The notes under the pieces are model-generated. The model saw only the letters and a list, made by a program, of their open reading frames with translations. It was not told where the DNA came from and searched no databases. Positions 63,505 to 64,000 of a stretch of DNA of 64,000 nt are shown here, piece by piece. Source of the DNA: an uncultured Christensenella sp. (GTDB taxonomy: Bacteria; Bacillota; Clostridia; Christensenellales; Borkfalkiaceae). Position 1 is the first letter of the stretch; each line of letters starts with the position of its first letter. The DNA is taken from positions 11,887 to 75,886 of the forward strand of contig CAJUET010000010.1 of NCBI GenBank assembly GCA_910585595.1, read 5' to 3'. A program made the translations under genes and the position numbers.

Positions 63505-63793
63505 GGCTGCTCCTGTCAGACTCGAACTGACGACACCGCGGTTACTTCACTACATCGCTTTCACATTGTAGTCCGGACTTTGTCTTTACCATGAGCTTTC
63601 GCTTTTAGGTATCCCGTGTAAAGTCTCTACACACGGAATGTTTCCATTCCTTGCTCGGCGTTGTCTTATCTTGCGACTTAGATTTCACCGAATTAGCGGG
63701 ATTTTCTCTTACAGATTTCTCTGTAAGGCTGCTACTTTTCGCTTTGTTAAGCGAGCTGACAGCCGCGTGCTCTACCGACTGAGCTAAGGAGCA
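63504..63793 (-). tRNA. tRNA-Asn(GTT) interrupted by a group I intron
   Basis: Exons 63759-63793 (35 nt) and 63504-63544 (41 nt) join to a 76-nt tRNA: acceptor TGCTCCT/AGGAGCA, D-stem GCTC/GAGC, anticodon stem CGCGG/CCGCG with loop CTGTTAA (anticodon GTT), T-stem GTCAG/CTGAC, encoded CCA. The intron lies between anticodon positions 35 and 36. Confidence 0.88.
63545..63758 (-). ncRNA. Group I intron (~214 nt) in the anticodon loop of tRNA-Asn
   Basis: The 5' exon end GGCTGT pairs with the internal guide GCAGCC, giving the required U-G pair at the splice site, and the intron ends in G. CTTACAGA-GAAA-TCTGTAAG forms a P2-like hairpin. Core segments AATTCGGTGAAATCTAAGT, GACAACGCCGAGCAAG, GGAATGGAAACATTCC and GGTAAAGACAAAGTCCGGAC correspond to P4-P9 of small tRNA group I introns. 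No homing endonuclease. Confidence 0.9.
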
Positions 63794-63824
63794 CTATGGT
63801 CGGCTCTCACCGACGTTTGTTGTT

Positions 63825-63913
63825 TGTTCCTGCGAGACTTGCACTCGCTGTTCTCCTCTTCGGCGTTACCATGTAAACCTATACGGTCGTCCTACCGACT
63901 GAGCTAAGGAGCA
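63825..63913 (-). pseudogene. tRNA-like sequence between 5S and tRNA-Asn, probably degenerate
   Basis: The first 22 nt equal the 5' end of tRNA-Asn (TGCTCCTTAGCTCAGTCGGT...). Then follow CGTATAGGTTTACATGG, the reverse complement of the sequence beside tRNA fragment A, and a T-arm-like GCGAG-TGCAAGT-CTCGC with AGGAACA. The acceptor has one mismatch and no normal anticodon arm can be drawn. A composite or decayed tRNA is likely. Confidence 0.5.
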
Positions 63914-63919
63914 ATGAAA

Positions 63920-64000
63920 GGCGGCAACTACCTACTCTCCCGCGGGAAGCAGTACCATCGGCGTAAGAGAGCTTAACTTCTGTGTTCGGTATGGGAACAG
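63920..64000 (-). rRNA. 5S ribosomal RNA, 3' part
   Basis: Minus strand reads TGTTCCCATACCGAACACAG, AAGTTAAGCTCTCTTACGCC, GATGGTACTGCTTCCCGCGG, GAGAGTAGGTAGTTGCCGCC: the conserved loops of 5S rRNA. The 5' third lies beyond the window. Confidence 0.92.

Noticed and set aside
63825..63913. Functional type II tRNA (Leu/Ser/Tyr) of 89 nt
   Set aside because: Length would fit, but there is no U33-anticodon loop, the D-stem fails and the acceptor has a C-A mismatch.

Overview
The window looks like a chromosomal segment of a Gram-positive, anaerobic, probably gut-dwelling Clostridia-type bacterium. The reasons are strong AGGAGG-type ribosome binding sites, TTGACA/TATAAT promoters, many lipoboxes, radical-SAM sulfatase maturation, MalF/MalG-type sugar import without a local ATPase, TnpX/TnpV-like transposon genes and Listeria-Bacteroides (InlB-B) repeat surface proteins. 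Almost everything is on the minus strand. A moderate-GC metabolic backbone is interrupted by lower-GC islands.

Layout. 1-3.6 kb: a partial secreted protein, then a tandem array of four lipoprotein paralogs with near-identical ends and divergent centres. 3.6-7.0 kb: a scar in which a phage head-gene fragment, including a PBECR nuclease toxin, has replaced the 5' ends and shared promoter region of a rhamnose isomerase gene (rhaA) and an araC-type regulator. 7.4-12.7 kb: mobile element 1, with a large serine recombinase, TnpV, and a tight caspase / TIR / KTSC operon that resembles a Thoeris-type immune system. 12.9-31.5 kb: a glycan-use locus (GH2, two GH43 lipoproteins, a CBM9-like lipoprotein, a sugar ABC importer, a GDPD protein and an SGNH hydrolase). 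31.7-37.4 kb: an ArsR-like regulator, a cytoplasmic sulfatase, its maturase, a split ChrA transporter and a divergent LysR gene. 37.6-46.0 kb: mobile element 2, with unknown cargo, a truncated recombinase and a fragment of a conjugative element. 46.2-54.4 kb: an ECF sigma factor with a cysteine peptidase, a membrane protein, a GLUG/InlB lipoprotein and a BspA-like protein ending in a Hint domain.

55.1-63.1 kb is the highlight: a complete diversity-generating retroelement (DGR). It has a reverse transcriptase, an Avd-like protein, two tandem template-repeat units each with its own promoter, and an 1,793-residue membrane-anchored target whose variable repeat lies near the N-terminus rather than the C-terminus. 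The window ends in an rRNA operon tail: partial 5S, a tRNA-like sequence, and a tRNA-Asn interrupted in its anticodon loop by a group I intron of about 214 nt.

Links across the window. The promoter pattern TGTAAC-N17-CGTC occurs upstream of the peptidase operon, the GLUG lipoprotein and, 44 kb away, the caspase-TIR operon, so one ECF sigma factor may control surface proteins and immunity together. Both mobile elements begin beside the same 59-nt 3' fragment of tRNA-Asn. Several junctions (rhaA, araC, recombinase, tRNA pieces) could be real recombination scars or assembly chimeras, and this cannot be settled from sequence alone.
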